A DNA stretch of 39,138 bases from Auritidibacter ignavus (GCF_003703835.1 NZ_RDQR01000024.1:1-39138), one strand, 5' to 3'; positions 25,092-33,882 are shown, counted from the first letter of the stretch. A program made the numbers and translations. Notes: generated from the sequence alone by a model not told the origin.

Positions 25092-26786
25092 ATGAGCAGA
25101 TCGAGTCTGCGTCGGGTTCTGCGCAAAGCCTCCCGACGCCTGCGCGGAACCGGTACCCGCTCGACGGTCACCCGTGACGACGACGAGCTATTGCCGTTGC
25201 CGATCAAGTCGGCCCCGATCAATATTGCCCGGCAAATCGCGTTGCGCGCTGCTAATGTTGGGCTCACCTCGCTGTACAGCATTTACCGGCTGGACCCGGC
25301 CCTGTGGCGGTTGACCGCCAAGAACTATCATCCTTGTCTGGAACGGTTCGCCAAGCTCAACGCCTGGATGATCTGCCAGCATGCCTCCCTGGACGTACCG
25401 GCCTACCAGGATTATTTGGTCCGCAACGACTATGAATTCAGCTGGTGGGATCTGGCCTCGTATCCGCCTACCTCCAAAGACGACTATGTCAGGGCCTATG
25501 GTGAAGCCAGTCGGTGCTGGGACGGTGAAATCGAGGTGGCCGGCACCGTCGTCGATGAGTCCTCAGGTTCTACGGGCACCCCGTTCAACTGGATGCGGTC
25601 CAAGGACGAAACCGCAACGGTACACAAGAATGTCGCCGGCTATGTGACCATGCTTTTTGGTGGCAAGAACTTGTTCTGCATTAATGCGTTCTCGATGGGT
25701 GCCTGGGCGACCGGGACCAATACCGGTCAGGCCATGGCCAAAATTGCGATGGTGAAGAACACCGGCCCGGACCTGGAGAAGATCCTGGATACCCTGCGCC
25801 ACTTCGGACCACGATTCACCTACCTGATCAGCGCCTATCCACCGTTTTTGAAGCATCTGAAAGATCTCCTCGATGAGTGCGGAGACGAATTCGCCGAGTA
25901 CACCATCAACGGGTTCGTTGGTGGCGAGGCCATGACCGAAGGGCTCCGGGATTACGTACTGGGAACCTTCGACCGGGTCTATTCCGGCTATGGTGCCTCC
26001 GATCTGACCATCGGCATGGGTGGCGAGACCGATCTGAGCATCACCTTGCGCAAAGAGTTGATCGCTAATCCCGCCTTCCGCACCGCGCTGTTGGGCGAGG
26101 GCGAAACCCGAACCCCCATGATTTTCCAGTACAACCCGCTGGAAACCTATATGGAAACTACCGACGACGGGGAGTTGATGGTCACGATCAATTCCTCGGC
26201 GGTGATGAGCCCGCGGTTGCGGTACAACATTGGCGACGAGGCGCGGATCCTGTCCTTCCCCGAGATGGTGCAGATCACCAGCGCCTTCCCGCAACTGGTC
26301 TCCCGGCTCAAGGAGGCTTACCGGAATCAGCAGATGAAATTGCCGTTCCTGTTGCTGTTTGGGCGGAAAGATTCCACGATCTCCTATATGGGCGCCAATA
26401 TTTATCCGCTCGATGTCCAAAACGGGCTGTATCGAGACCCCGAGGCGGCCAAGGTGATCGATTCTTTCCAGATTGAGCTGATGGAAATCGGCGATTTCGA
26501 GCACCGGCCCCGCATGCACATTCAGCTCCGCGATCCCGAGACCTACCCGGCCGCCCGGTTGGACCAGGTCGCCAAAGATCAGCTGGCCGATCAGCTCTCC
26601 GAGCAGGTGTTGGACCACCTGGCTTCGGTCTCTCGCGATGTAGCGGTGTCGTTGACCGAGGATGCCTCGGCGGCAGAAATCCGGGTGGTGGTCCACGACT
26701 TTGGGACCGGCCCCTTCAGCGACCCGAACACCAAGATCAAGAACGTCTACCTGGCCCGAACCCAGCACGACGAGAGACAAAGCTAA
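25092..26786 (+). CDS. PaaK/CapK-like adenylate-forming enzyme (coenzyme F390 synthetase-like)
   Basis: A 564-residue ANL-superfamily protein. The ATP-binding P-loop is SSGSTGTP (157-164). The PaaK-type pattern continues with INGFVGGEAMTEGLRDY and the A5-like SGYGASD, then a C-terminal hinge region LLLFGRKDSTISYMGANIYP, in which the glycine-rich loop precedes the DNA/acyl-positioning lid. PaaK relatives activate carboxylic acids as acyl-adenylates; CapK and F390 synthetases are sister groups. The basic N-terminal tail of about 25 residues is odd. It is the first of three overlapping genes with an unknown protein and a GNAT-nitroreductase fusion, suggesting activation of an acid for transfer by the GNAT domain. 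Confidence 0.8.
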   Translation: MSRSSLRRVLRKASRRLRGTGTRSTVTRDDDELLPLPIKSAPINIARQIALRAANVGLTSLYSIYRLDPALWRLTAKNYHPCLERFAKLNAWMICQHASLDVPAYQDYLVRNDYEFSWWDLASYPPTSKDDYVRAYGEASRCWDGEIEVAGTVVDESSGSTGTPFNWMRSKDETATVHKNVAGYVTMLFGGKNLFCINAFSMGAWATGTNTGQAMAKIAMVKNTGPDLEKILDTLRHFGPRFTYLISAYPPFLKHLKDLLDECGDEFAEYTINGFVGGEAMTEGLRDYVLGTFDRVYSGYGASDLTIGMGGETDLSITLRKELIANPAFRTALLGEGETRTPMIFQYNPLETYMETTDDGELMVTINSSAVMSPRLRYNIGDEARILSFPEMVQITSAFPQLVSRLKEAYRNQQMKLPFLLLFGRKDSTISYMGANIYPLDVQNGLYRDPEAAKVIDSFQIELMEIGDFEHRPRMHIQLRDPETYPAARLDQVAKDQLADQLSEQVLDHLASVSRDVAVSLTEDASAAEIRVVVHDFGTGPFSDPNTKIKNVYLARTQHDERQS

Positions 26787-27382
26787 TGCGCACTCGAGAT
26801 TTTTCAGCCTGCAAAGCCCCCCAAGCCCGGACCGGATGTCTGTTTTTGGGCCAAAATGAGTACCGCAATGTCGCTGCCTTGATCCAACAAATTCTGGTCT
26901 GGCCGCCCCTGGGACGTCGACTGCGCAATGCGCCGGGCTATTTGTGGCACCGTAGCTATTTCGAGTTCCCGCTACGTATCGGGCTGGTGGTGGCCTTCGA
27001 GTCCCGGTCGGCCCTGATGGAATTCGCCAAAACCGACGAACACCGGGCCATCATGCACTGGCTGGTCGGCACTGATGAACACTCCGGCCATCTACCCAGC
27101 GGTCCCACCGCTAATCCGGTAGTCGGGGGGTTCATTCGGATTCTTGAGGCCGACGACATCGGATACGCCAATGGCACCTGGTCGGCCGAGCATGACCAGC
27201 TGCAGGTACTGACCGAGTGGTCCCGCCCGGCCCCCGGGGAGACCCCACCACCGGTGCTGTCTCGAGCCACCCGCGCCACCATTCAGGGCGTGGGGGTGGT
27301 GAACTCCCTGGCCAAAGCACTGGTGGGCTCCGGGGTCGATACCATCCAGCGCCTTCGGAATCGCCGTGACGCTACGGTGTGA
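26786..27382 (+). CDS. Unknown protein, possibly ABM/DUF4188-like
   Basis: A 198-residue protein I do not recognise with certainty. The ATG shares the last base of the preceding stop (TAATG), and its last 17 bases overlap the next gene, so it is translationally embedded in the operon. The central stretch (WHRSYFEFPLRIGLVVAFES, SALMEFAKTDEHRAIMHWLV) has the strand-helix rhythm and the F..FA...H pattern seen in dimeric alpha-beta barrel proteins such as DUF4188, which would make it a second small oxygenase or binding fold beside the ABM gene. There are no signal peptide, membrane segments or metal motif. Function unknown. Confidence 0.7.
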   Translation: MRTRDFSACKAPQARTGCLFLGQNEYRNVAALIQQILVWPPLGRRLRNAPGYLWHRSYFEFPLRIGLVVAFESRSALMEFAKTDEHRAIMHWLVGTDEHSGHLPSGPTANPVVGGFIRILEADDIGYANGTWSAEHDQLQVLTEWSRPAPGETPPPVLSRATRATIQGVGVVNSLAKALVGSGVDTIQRLRNRRDATV

Positions 27383-28394
27383 AGAGCTACTCACCCCGCA
27401 CCGGGAGCTGAATCAGCTGGTCGCCGACCCTCCCGTCGGTGCCGGCTGGCGAGACAAGATGGTGCCCGTCCTCGCCGATGACCTGCGCGCCTGGCTCACC
27501 GGACACCACCCCGAGGTGGATTGGTGTCGGATGCTGGTCGTCCGAGAGGACACCACCGGCCAGATCCACGCCCACGCCACCATGCACGCCTCAAGAACTC
27601 TCGATGCCAAACTCACTGACTCGGGCTTGCTCGGTCACGGACGGGCTCTGTATTTCGGGGCGCTACTGTACCGGAACCGAGCAGCACTCCGAGCGCTGCT
27701 GACCGGGATCCACGCCCGGGCAGAACAGCAGGGTTTCCGCCAGATTTTTGGGCCGGTCAGCCTACTGCCGAACCAGACCGGCGGGGCCGTGCTATATGGA
27801 TTCGAGCACCCTGGTTTCTTCGATTCGACCTATAACGATCCCGGCCTAGTGGATGTGGCCGAAGAGTTCGGTTACACCACGGTGTATCCGGCTGCCACCT
27901 GGGAACTTCCGGTCGCAACCATCCCGGACCAGTACCGAACCCCGCCCACAGTCGAGGAGTACCGGCGGGCCGGAGTGCGCCCGCGGAAAGTCACCCGCTG
28001 GAATCTACGGGGCCGATCCGGTGTGGTAGAGCACCTGCGAGCCGGACACAACGCCGCCTTCGCCCAACTTCCCTACTACACCCAGATCTCTCCCACGCAA
28101 ATGCGCGCCCAGACAGCAGGACTCGAGGCACTGATGGATCCCCGGCTCGTTGTGATCCTCGACCACGACAGCTCCCATGCCACCTCGAGGGGCCCGGCTA
28201 GTTTTGCCCTGGTGGTCCCCGATCCGGTGAGTATCCTGCGCTCCCATAACGGCCGTCTGGGCCCTCGCCAGCTGGCCGAGCTAGCCGGAGAGAAACTCCG
28301 CCCGGTTCCACACCGCACCAGTTCGTTGCGCGATGCCGTGTTGATCACCCAGGGCACCGACCGCAGCTTCAGGGACGGGGACTGCTCTCCTTAG
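27366..28394 (+). CDS. GNAT (YghO-like) N-acyltransferase, first part of a frameshifted fusion
   Basis: A 342-residue reading frame from a GTG start. FGPVSLLPNQTGGAVLYGFE, HPGFFDSTYNDPGLVDVAEE and YPAATWELPV match the YghO-like group of large GNAT proteins. The frame stops at 28394 before the acyl-CoA-binding half is complete. The missing part, GRGLLSLVSRQLFAQL followed by RVTDIGEDNPASAEVFRRAG, is found at once in the -1 frame from about 28376. Adding one G in AGGGAC near 28371-28375 joins both frames as SFRGRGLLS. The gene is therefore a broken or mis-sequenced fusion with the nitroreductase that follows. It overlaps the preceding gene by 17 bases. Confidence 0.75.
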   Translation: MTLRCEELLTPHRELNQLVADPPVGAGWRDKMVPVLADDLRAWLTGHHPEVDWCRMLVVREDTTGQIHAHATMHASRTLDAKLTDSGLLGHGRALYFGALLYRNRAALRALLTGIHARAEQQGFRQIFGPVSLLPNQTGGAVLYGFEHPGFFDSTYNDPGLVDVAEEFGYTTVYPAATWELPVATIPDQYRTPPTVEEYRRAGVRPRKVTRWNLRGRSGVVEHLRAGHNAAFAQLPYYTQISPTQMRAQTAGLEALMDPRLVVILDHDSSHATSRGPASFALVVPDPVSILRSHNGRLGPRQLAELAGEKLRPVPHRTSSLRDAVLITQGTDRSFRDGDCSP

Positions 28395-28486
28395 TCTCCC
28401 GCCAGTTATTTGCCCAGCTCTCCGCTGCCGGCTACCGCACCCTGCGGGTCACCGATATCGGTGAGGATAACCCGGCGTCGGCCGAG

Positions 28487-29593
28487 GTGTTCCGCCGGGC
28501 CGGTGGCTACCGACTCCACGGCATCGGTTTCCTCACCACCTCGGTACAGGCCATCACCCAGCCCGACAGCTCCGGCTGGGCCGATCGACTCCAGGGCTGG
28601 ATTCAGATCGCTGGTCGGGCCCCCTCAGCCCACAACACACAGCCCTGGAACCCCCTTGTTGACGCCCCCAAGAAAATCATCAACCTGGGCGTCCACCCGG
28701 AACGGCGCTTAATCTACGGTGACCCCACCGACCGAGACCTCTATCTTGCTCTGGGCTGCTGGATTGAATCCCTGAAAATTGCAGCCAGCCAGGACAGTGA
28801 GAACCCACACCGGCTCAGCATCGAATCTGTCACTGGCTCGGGCGCCAACACCAGCATCCGGCTCCGGCTACAACCCCTCGCCGCACCGACCGATGACTTC
28901 AGTGCCGAGGATGTGCTCTCCCGTCGGGTCTATCGTGGCATGCTGACACCAGCGTCGGATGTTGTGGCCACGGCGCTCGCTGAATTCCCCCAGGCGGTCG
29001 AATTCACCGACCCCCGCATCAGCGACCTGGAAACCATCGCCTCGAGACATTTGAGCTCCTCGCCCGAGCTGATCCGCGAACTCACCGGATGGTTACGCCT
29101 GGATCCGCACCATCCGCGGCGTCACCTCGACGGGCTCGACGGCGGTTGCCTGCTGCTACCACCGGCAGTGCAACGCCTGGCCCGGGTGGCACGCACTCCA
29201 CTCGCCGACATCCTGGCGACACCGCTCTCGGCCACCTCCCGGATGCTAGCTAGGGTTCACACCCGCTTCAGGTCCCCCGGCACATCCACCGCGGAACATC
29301 ACACCCAAACCCGTGGCACACCCGTGCTGTTTTCTGCCCCCGCCGAGAGTCCCGCCCAGATCATCGACGCCGGCAGAACCTTGCACAGGTTGTGGTTACG
29401 GTTGCACCAGCTCGGGTTATCCGTGGCACCGGCCACCGAAATGATTGACGCACCGGCCACCGCGTCCTATCTCCACCGCTGGGTCACATCCCACGATCAA
29501 CAATCCCAGCACAACCACCGACCACTGTCCTATTTCCGGGTGGGAGTTCCCGCATCCACGCCGCCACGTTCCGCACGGATGACCGGACGCTAG
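28487..29593 (+). CDS. Acg-type nitroreductase domain, second part of the frameshifted fusion
   Basis: The first 20 residues finish the GNAT domain (FRRAGGYRLHGIGFLTT). After a linker the rest is an FMN nitroreductase fold of the Acg/Rv2032 type, with GRAPSAHNTQPWNP and RDLYLALGCWIESLKIAA in the N-terminal half and a C-terminal YFRVGVPASTPPRSAR. The frame is open upstream of the GTG at 28487 as the missing GNAT half, so this is not an independent start. It stops at 29593, but in another frame (DDRTLEEPVSTNLDTSLPD, from about 29577) a plausible tail of about 35 residues continues to a TGA near 29703, suggesting a second one-base loss. Substrate unknown. Confidence 0.7.
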   Translation: MFRRAGGYRLHGIGFLTTSVQAITQPDSSGWADRLQGWIQIAGRAPSAHNTQPWNPLVDAPKKIINLGVHPERRLIYGDPTDRDLYLALGCWIESLKIAASQDSENPHRLSIESVTGSGANTSIRLRLQPLAAPTDDFSAEDVLSRRVYRGMLTPASDVVATALAEFPQAVEFTDPRISDLETIASRHLSSSPELIRELTGWLRLDPHHPRRHLDGLDGGCLLLPPAVQRLARVARTPLADILATPLSATSRMLARVHTRFRSPGTSTAEHHTQTRGTPVLFSAPAESPAQIIDAGRTLHRLWLRLHQLGLSVAPATEMIDAPATASYLHRWVTSHDQQSQHNHRPLSYFRVGVPASTPPRSARMTGR

Positions 29594-29814
29594 AGGAACC
29601 GGTTTCAACAAACTTGGACACCTCCCTACCCGATTGGCTGCATCGCTTACGCGCCATCGACGTGCCCGGCCTCATCACCCCGCGACATACCCCACCCTGG
29701 TGATCCAACACCAGTGACGCAAATCGCCCGACGATATTGTCGATCTCCTCGAGGACCACCGCCGGCACGCCCGGAGGAAGTGCTGACATTACCCTGCCAA
29801 TGACCCTTGCGAGG
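29594..29814. other. Gap between fusion gene and siderophore ATPase, with coding remnants
   Basis: No intact gene. On the plus strand to about 29703 lies a possible out-of-frame tail of the nitroreductase fusion (TLEEPVSTNLDTSLPDWLHR). On the minus strand, 29697-29813 encodes ARVIGRVMSALPPGVPAVVL, which resembles the C-terminal IARVLEELPAGVPA segment of siderophore-interacting ferric reductases. If real, it is a remnant of a reductase gene once downstream of the importer ATPase. Both readings are weak. Confidence 0.3.
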
Positions 29815-30615
29815 CTAAGGAGCCAGCGGCACCACCATGGGGCTACCGGATTGCGGATCGGGGAAAATCTCGCACTCCAAGTCGAAGACTTCATGCACCA
29901 ATGCGGCGGTGAGCACATTGTGGGGTGCCCCGGTTGCGACAATGTTCCCGCCGGCTAAGACCACCAGCTGATCGGCGTAGCGGGCGGCTTGATTCAGGTC
30001 GTGAAGCACTGCCACCACACTGCGACGTTCATCGCGCATTCGGCGACAGATCGTCAAGACCTCGATCTGGTGGGCTAGATCCAGGAAGGACGTCGGCTCA
30101 TCGAGGAGCACGTACTCGGTGTCCTGGGCGAGAATCATTGCGATCCAGGCACGCTGACGCTGGCCTCCAGACAGTCCTGCGACCGGCTGGTCGGCCAGGG
30201 CAGTCACGTCGGTGGCGGCCATAGCCGTTGCAATCTTTCCGTCGTCACCGGCCACCCATTGGCGCAGTGCCGAATGGTAGGGGTGGCGTCCTCGAGCGAC
30301 CAGCCCACGGACCGTGACCCCATCGGGGACCACCGGATCTTGTGGAAGTAATGCCACACGACGGGCAATCTGTTTAGAGCGGTACCGGTCCAAGGGGCGC
30401 CCATCCAGGCTCACGTGACCGGCGGAGGGGGTCAGGGTCCGGGCCAAGGTTTTCACTAACGTGGATTTGCCACAGCCATTGGGCCCTACGATCGCGGTGA
30501 ATTGTCCGGCAGGAACCTGGAAGTCCAGATTCTCTAAAACCGGTGGCTTCCCGCCATAGCCCACCGTGATGCCCGTGGCCTGTAATGATGCCTCTGCTAG
30601 CGATGAGGTGCTCAT
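29815..30615 (-). CDS. fepC: Fe-siderophore ABC transporter ATPase
   Basis: A 266-residue cytoplasmic ATPase of the FepC/FhuC group. The Walker A motif is GPNGCGKST (44-52), the signature LSGGQRQR starts at 148, the Walker B is YVLLDEP with Asp172 and Glu173, and the H-loop is in VLHDLNQA. The ATG at 30613-30615 is chosen because GGAGGAGGT lies seven bases upstream and the ATG overlaps the permease stop as ATGA; an upstream ATG at 30633 has no such signal. Last gene of the four-gene leftward importer operon. A decayed relative lies at 36274-36390. Confidence 0.93.
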   Translation of the reverse strand: MSTSSLAEASLQATGITVGYGGKPPVLENLDFQVPAGQFTAIVGPNGCGKSTLVKTLARTLTPSAGHVSLDGRPLDRYRSKQIARRVALLPQDPVVPDGVTVRGLVARGRHPYHSALRQWVAGDDGKIATAMAATDVTALADQPVAGLSGGQRQRAWIAMILAQDTEYVLLDEPTSFLDLAHQIEVLTICRRMRDERRSVVAVLHDLNQAARYADQLVVLAGGNIVATGAPHNVLTAALVHEVFDLECEIFPDPQSGSPMVVPLAP

Positions 30616-31682
30616 CGAGTGGACCTCCTCCACGTACTGATCAGCAAGTATCCCAAATACACCCCGCCGACACCGGTGGTGATCACCCCCACCGGGAGCC
30701 CGTCAAATAGCGGGACGTGTTGAACCAAGAAGTCAGCGGCCAACATTATCAGTGCACCCACCAGGGCGGACAGAAACAGGTGGGGGCCCGGGGTGCGCGT
30801 GGCTTGGCGTGCAATATGTGGCGCCGATAGCGCCACGAAGGCAATCGGTCCGGACACAGAGACCGCCATGGCGGCCAAGATGACCGCAAGCACAATCGCC
30901 CAGGCGCGCGTGCTGGTAGCCGAGCTACCCAACGTATCGGCCAGTTCATCGCCCATATCCATCGGAGTCAGGTGGTGGCTGAGGGCGATGACCGCCGGGA
31001 TCAGCACCAGCAGGGCGATGCCGATGGTCGTGGCGTGTTCCATATTTCGTGCCCCCAGTGACCCAGCAAGGTAGGCGGCGAGCTGGGAGGCAGAATCCCG
31101 CACATCCACAGCCACCACGTAGTGGGTGATCGACAGCGACATCGCGGCCACACCGATTCCGGTCACGATGACCCGAGAGGGGGAGGCAAAGCCCAAGCCG
31201 GTAGAAATCCACACCAGTCCGACCGCGACGGCCGCGCCGATGAGAGAACCCACCGATGCGGAAACCATCCCGGGAAAGAACATGGTCGCCACCGCCACTC
31301 CAGCACCAGCTCCAGCGCTCAACCCGATCACATCGGGGCTACCCAGCGGATTACGGGTGACCGTTTGGAACAGCGCCCCGGCGAGTCCTAAAGCAATACC
31401 GACGCCGATAGCGACTAATACCCGGGGGCCACGGAGGCGTTCAAGCACAAAGATCGTGCTGGGTTCAGCCTCCCCTCTCAGCAGCGCGCTCAGTTCGGCC
31501 GGCCCAAGCCCCATCGGCCCCCAAGCCACAATGCCCGTTGCCAAGACCAGAATAACCAGAATCGACACCACGGCCAGTACAGCGCTCCGGGGGCTGTAGG
31601 GAATGGCCACAATGTTGCCGAGGGTCAACATGTTCTCGCCACGTCGTAGCGTGGGGCGTGAACGGGATGGTGCGGTGGTCAT
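30612..31682 (-). CDS. fepG: Fe-siderophore ABC transporter permease (FecCD family)
   Basis: A 356-residue permease with about ten membrane helices. FecCD hallmarks are LERLRGPRVLVAIGVGIALG, TRNPLGSPDVIGLSAGAG, the coupling region ISGPIAFVALSAPHIAR (here VSGPIAFVALSAPHIARQA) and the end LPVGVITTGVGGVYLGYLL. With the next permease it forms the heterodimeric channel for the ferric siderophore. Its first codon overlaps the other permease's stop (ATGA). A cytoplasmic N-terminus of about 30 residues is present. Confidence 0.92.
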   Translation of the reverse strand: MTTAPSRSRPTLRRGENMLTLGNIVAIPYSPRSAVLAVVSILVILVLATGIVAWGPMGLGPAELSALLRGEAEPSTIFVLERLRGPRVLVAIGVGIALGLAGALFQTVTRNPLGSPDVIGLSAGAGAGVAVATMFFPGMVSASVGSLIGAAVAVGLVWISTGLGFASPSRVIVTGIGVAAMSLSITHYVVAVDVRDSASQLAAYLAGSLGARNMEHATTIGIALLVLIPAVIALSHHLTPMDMGDELADTLGSSATSTRAWAIVLAVILAAMAVSVSGPIAFVALSAPHIARQATRTPGPHLFLSALVGALIMLAADFLVQHVPLFDGLPVGVITTGVGGVYLGYLLISTWRRSTR

Positions 31683-32665
31683 ACTGCCACCTTTCCGCGG
31701 CGTACCGCCACCAAGAGAAAGGGAGCACCCAGAAAGGCGGTCACGACACCGACCATGAGTTCTTCGGGCCGGGTGATCACCCGAGCCACGACGTCGGAGG
31801 CCAATAACAGGGAGGCTCCCAGCAGAATGGCAACGGGTACCTGCTGCCGAAAGTCACCACCAACCAAGGACCGCACCAGGTGCGGGGCTGCCAACCCGAT
31901 GAATGCGATAGGTCCCACCGCCGCGGTGGCGGCTGCTGCCAACAGCGTGGCCGCCAGAATTCCTCCGGCACGGATGGCAACGACTGGGGCCCCCAGCGAC
32001 ACCGCCACCTCATCACCCAAGGCCAGGGTGTTCAGCCCCGGGGCAAGGATCACGGCCAAGAGCAGTCCAAGGATCACCGCGGGCAGTACGGCCCACAGGG
32101 TTTCGAATTGGGCTCCAGCCAAGGAACCAACTACCCAGTGCCGGTAGGAGTCGAAAACCTGTGGCCGCGTGAGCACCATGGCTTGAATATAGGCGGTCAG
32201 CACCGCCGAGACCACGGCCCCCGCTAGAATGAGGGGCACCACCGATTGGCTTCCGGACGACCGGCTGAGGACGTAGACCAAGACCACCACGACGATGGCC
32301 CCGGGTAATGCGACCAGCACCGTGGCGGGCCCGACCGTAGCGGAGAACCCGAAGAACGCAACCGCGGTGACCACAGCGGCTGAGGCCCCCGTGGTCACAC
32401 CCAGCAGACCGGGTTCACCCAGTGGGTTACGCGTGAGACCTTGGATAATCACACCCGAAACGGCCAGGGAGGCACCGACGGTGGCACCGACCACGGTGCG
32501 TGGCCAGCGAGCTGCCAGAACCTGTTGTAAGTGGGCGTCACCGCCACCGCGCAACACGTCAATTACCTCGCGGAGGTCATTCTCCCGAGACCCGTAGGCG
32601 ATTGATGCGGCACTGGCTAGCAGCAAAAAGAATAGGCACAGAACAGGTGCGATCCAGGCTTTCAC
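31679..32665 (-). CDS. fepD: Fe-siderophore ABC transporter permease (FecCD family)
   Basis: A 328-residue permease with about ten helices and the same family motifs: VLAARWPRTVVGATVGASLA, LTRNPLGEPGLLGVTTGAS, GPIAFIGLAAPHLVR and the final VGVVTAFLGAPFLLVAVRR. It is the partner of the following permease gene. The ATG overlaps the lipoprotein gene's stop as ATGA. Fragments of a homologous gene survive at 36391-36740. Confidence 0.92.
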   Translation of the reverse strand: MKAWIAPVLCLFFLLLASAASIAYGSRENDLREVIDVLRGGGDAHLQQVLAARWPRTVVGATVGASLAVSGVIIQGLTRNPLGEPGLLGVTTGASAAVVTAVAFFGFSATVGPATVLVALPGAIVVVVLVYVLSRSSGSQSVVPLILAGAVVSAVLTAYIQAMVLTRPQVFDSYRHWVVGSLAGAQFETLWAVLPAVILGLLLAVILAPGLNTLALGDEVAVSLGAPVVAIRAGGILAATLLAAAATAAVGPIAFIGLAAPHLVRSLVGGDFRQQVPVAILLGASLLLASDVVARVITRPEELMVGVVTAFLGAPFLLVAVRRGKVAV

Positions 32666-33720
32666 TCGGCGTCGTCAGCGGAGCCTTCACCCTCCACATT
32701 CTCGACCGCTTCATCGATCATCGGCTCGTAACGGTCCAACACCCAGGGCACCGTCAGCGGGCTAATGATGGAGGATGCGGTTACAAAGGATTGGTCGGTC
32801 GGTGCTACCACGGCACCGTTGTCGATCGCCGGAATTGAGGCGTAGAGGTCCTGTCCTTCCGTCTCTTCGCGATTGTCCTCATCGGAATACCAGGTGAAGA
32901 TCAGATCGGAGTCATTGAGCATATCAGCGTTTTCGAGTCCGATCATTGCCGAGTCGGTCCCTTCGACCTCGAATTCCTTCATGTCCTCAACTGCCGGATC
33001 CACTTGCAACCCGAGCTTGCTCACCATCTGGACGCGCTGCTCTCCGGGGAAGAACACGCCGAGCGTTCCTGGTCCATCGTTGTAAATATAAGAGAACGTG
33101 TAGTCAGACCATTCCTCGTGACTATAGTCTTCGAATTCCTGCTCGATCTGATCAATCAGCTCCGGGGCCCGTTCTTTTTCGCCCAGTGCGGTAGAGACGG
33201 TCTCAATCTGTTCTTCCCAGGTGATGGTCCAGGGCAACTCCGGATAAGCTACCGTCGGTGCGATATCGTCGAGCAGGTCGTACTGCTCCTGGGTAATACC
33301 TGACCACGGTGCGAGGATGACGTCGGGTTCAAGATCAACAATGGCTTCGATATCAAGTTCTGTACCGCCGGTGAACTGTTCGGGCAATTCATCACCGACC
33401 TCTTCCACGGCTTCATGGATCCAGGGCAAGTAGCCGGTGTCATCAGCACCCCATGGGTATTCCTCAATACCCACCGGGGTCACACCTAGGGCAATGGCCG
33501 TCTCCGTCGAGCCCTGACCAAGGGTCACGACGCGCTCGGGCTTGTCCTCAATAATTGCGGTACCCAGGGCATGTTCAATCTCCACGGTTTCGAATGCACC
33601 GTTGTCCTCTGCCTGGTCATCTGGCCCGTTCTCACCACCGCAAGCGCTGAGTGTCAGAGCTAAAACAGCAGTTCCTGCCACAACAGTTATTCCGTGTCGG
33701 GTCTTCTGCCAATGATTCAT
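32662..33720 (-). CDS. Fe-siderophore ABC transporter substrate-binding lipoprotein
   Basis: A 352-residue FecB/TroA-type binding protein. The ATG at 33718-33720 has AAAGGGA upstream and opens a lipoprotein signal peptide (VLALTLSAC, lipidated Cys27); the frame extends further upstream without signal. The mature protein shows the usual two lobes: RVVTLGQGSTETAIALGVTPVG, the hinge region LDIEAIVDLEPDVILAPW, and SFVTASSIISPLTVPWVLDR at the end. It is very acidic. It captures ferric siderophore or a related iron chelate; the ligand cannot be told. First gene of the operon. Confidence 0.92.
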   Translation of the reverse strand: MNHWQKTRHGITVVAGTAVLALTLSACGGENGPDDQAEDNGAFETVEIEHALGTAIIEDKPERVVTLGQGSTETAIALGVTPVGIEEYPWGADDTGYLPWIHEAVEEVGDELPEQFTGGTELDIEAIVDLEPDVILAPWSGITQEQYDLLDDIAPTVAYPELPWTITWEEQIETVSTALGEKERAPELIDQIEQEFEDYSHEEWSDYTFSYIYNDGPGTLGVFFPGEQRVQMVSKLGLQVDPAVEDMKEFEVEGTDSAMIGLENADMLNDSDLIFTWYSDEDNREETEGQDLYASIPAIDNGAVVAPTDQSFVTASSIISPLTVPWVLDRYEPMIDEAVENVEGEGSADDAE

Positions 33721-33806
33721 GAAATCCCTTTCTAGGTAGTCAAGGCCAAACAGCGCTTGCTGAGGACACCTCATCGAGCCCACGGTGTGTATCTACTCGA
33801 CCTTAA

Positions 33807-33836
33807 AGTTTAGGGTACACTTACTTTGTTATGCAA
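33807..33836 (-). promoter_or_regulatory. Promoter of the siderophore operon with a DtxR-like iron box
   Basis: On the minus strand, TTGCAT (33836-33831), an 18-base spacer and TAAACT (33812-33807) form a promoter about 85 bases before the lipoprotein start. The spacer and -10 box are covered by TTAGGGTACACTTACTTTG (plus strand 33810-33828), which matches the DtxR/IdeR iron-box consensus at 12 of 19 positions. Iron repression by a DtxR-type regulator is therefore likely. In the decayed copy the TTGCAT element survives (37617-37612), but the iron box is lost. Confidence 0.55.
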
Positions 33837-33882
33837 CATCAATTGGATGTTAGAAAGGTCGGCAGAACTCAAGCTGGCGACG

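Noticed and set aside
25563-26780. 405-codon minus-strand frame opposite the PaaK-like gene
   Set aside because: It is opposite a gene with clear ATP-binding motifs. The composition (Gly, His, Asp-rich) is that of a high-GC shadow frame.
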